DNA from: CAIVND01 sp035532075
GTDB lineage: Bacteria > Actinomycetota > Acidimicrobiia > Acidimicrobiales > Bog-793
Direction: 5' to 3'
Length of the DNA: 13,732 nt
NCBI GenBank assembly: GCA_035532075.1
Contig: DATKRV010000043.1
Span: 1 to 13,732, forward strand
Positions within the stretch are counted from its first letter, which is position 1; every line of letters starts with the position of its first letter. A program made the position numbers and the translations under genes. The notes below the pieces were generated by a model. The model made no database searches, had not been told where the DNA came from, and worked only from the letters and a program-made list of their open reading frames with translations. Shown piece after piece: positions 13,027 to 13,732 of the stretch.

Positions 13027-13732
13027 TCACTTTGACCGACCAAGGGCATCGAGGAACTTTGTAACGATGGGGCCGCAAGTCGGGCCACCGTTACCCCCGT
13101 CGACAACGAGCGCCGCGAACGCGATGTTGCCGTTAAAGCCGATAAGCCATGCGTCGGTCGGTAGTGGATTGCCCGTTCCATATTGAGCCGTTCCCGTCTT
13201 CGCGTCGGTACCGGGTGGAAGCCCTTGGTTCGCGGCCGTTCCACTGGCAACGACATCGGCCATCATCTTGTGCAAATCCTCAACAAGTCGCTTGCTCAAG
13301 GAGTGTGTTGGGGCATGATCATCCGGAGCACCGACGACGAGTCGCGGCTCGCGGACTGTCCCGGTGTCGATCGCTGCCGCCACCATCGCCATGTCCAAGG
13401 GGGACACCAACACCTGTGCCTGCCCAAGTGCCGTCGCGGCGAGGTCTGCTTCGTTGGTCGGTGTCGGGACTGCTCCACCGAACGCCGGAAGGCCCATTGC
13501 GGGTGTCTTTCCGATGTTGTAGAGCGCCGCGGCCATAGGCAGGCTCGAAAGATTGAGGCGGGAGGTCGCAAGGCCGATGAAGGCGGTATTGCAGGACTCG
13601 GTGAAGGCCTGCGCGAGGTTCTCGACCGGTGACTCGCCCTCGGCGTTGTGGAAGACCTCGCCGCCGACGGTGATCAAGGTCGGACAGCTTGCCGATGACG
13701 ACGGTGAAAGGCCCGCGTCGATTAGCGCGGTA
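13027..13732 (-). CDS. Penicillin-binding transpeptidase, C-terminal part (5' end beyond window)
   Basis: The minus-strand frame is open from the window edge to TGA at 13029-13027. Its first visible residues are TALIDAGLSPSSSASCPT, the region that normally comes just after the active-site STxK, which must lie outside the window. Visible motifs are SCN (13588-13596; the SxN motif, in AFTESCNTAFIGLA) and KTGTAQ (13183-13200; the KTG motif). The stretch ALGQAQVLVSPLDMAMVAAA is typical of class B PbpA-like enzymes of actinobacteria. The enzyme cross-links peptidoglycan stem peptides outside the membrane. The C-terminal part looks complete and intact. The gene converges with the Fn3-repeat gene, with the tRNA-Cys fragment between them. 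PbpA is the likely type, but FtsI-like alternatives cannot be excluded from this piece. Confidence 0.88.
   Translation of the reverse strand, partial: TALIDAGLSPSSSASCPTLITVGGEVFHNAEGESPVENLAQAFTESCNTAFIGLATSRLNLSSLPMAAALYNIGKTPAMGLPAFGGAVPTPTNEADLAATALGQAQVLVSPLDMAMVAAAIDTGTVREPRLVVGAPDDHAPTHSLSKRLVEDLHKMMADVVASGTAANQGLPPGTDAKTGTAQYGTGNPLPTDAWLIGFNGNIAFAALVVDGGNGGPTCGPIVTKFLDALGRSK

Noticed and set aside
13149..13632. Two plus-strand frames (13149-13538 and 13183-13632)
   Set aside because: They lie opposite the penicillin-binding protein, whose SCN and KTG motifs establish the minus strand as coding.
1..13732. CRISPR array
   Set aside because: The only regular tandem repeats are protein-coding (252-bp IPT units and GYWL units). 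No short repeat-spacer pattern is present.

Overview
The window looks like part of a chromosome from a high-GC actinobacterium, most like an acidophilic iron-cycling member of Acidimicrobiia. This is inferred from protein style only: Ser/Thr/Ala-rich exported proteins, IPT/TIG repeats joined to GYWL...FGDASFYGS repeats, and a PbpA-like transpeptidase. Nearly all recognisable genes are exported or membrane proteins, and several short stretches are gene or element remnants.

Layout. (1) 1-141 is the 3' end of an ISL3-family insertion sequence. It abuts 142-438, a broken 3' fragment of a gene paralogous to the intact gene at 6213-6998. (2) 457-3327 encodes a secreted 956-residue protein with five IPT/TIG repeats, an Fn3-like domain and a C-terminal array of GYWL repeats. 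Directly behind it, in one reading frame, lie a GGDEF domain (3328-3936) and an EAL domain (3937-4671) separated only by an in-frame TAG. (3) 4672-5447 is a long gene-poor stretch. (4) 5448-8410 holds two exported proteins with basic N-tails and a SipW/Sec11-type (Ser/His) signal peptidase with an unusual long cytosolic tail. I read this as a cell-surface or matrix protein cassette with its own processing enzyme. (5) 8411-9043 is gene-poor and ends with promoter-like sequence and a perfect 12-bp palindrome. (6) 9044-10213 encodes a secreted TctC/Bug-like receptor, followed by a very strong intrinsic terminator. (7) 10302-11432 is a decayed-looking stretch with one possible small membrane protein and a 3'-half tRNA-Cys remnant. 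(8) 11433-12677 is a secreted protein with two Fn3-like repeats, followed by a possible 22-residue membrane peptide and a hairpin. (9) A second 3'-half tRNA-Cys lies at 12809-12849 in the same orientation. (10) 13027-13732 (minus) is the C-terminal part of a penicillin-binding transpeptidase running off the window.

How it may work together (inference): a large repeat adhesin next to c-di-GMP turnover domains, and a dedicated signal peptidase next to two candidate substrates, suggest a surface-attachment or biofilm locus. IS insertion, a nonsense codon and att-like tRNA fragments show that the locus is being remodelled. The strongest leads are the in-frame amber between GGDEF and EAL, the exact IS/pseudogene junction, the duplicated tRNA-Cys 3' halves with about 110 bp of shared flank, and the SipW-type cassette.
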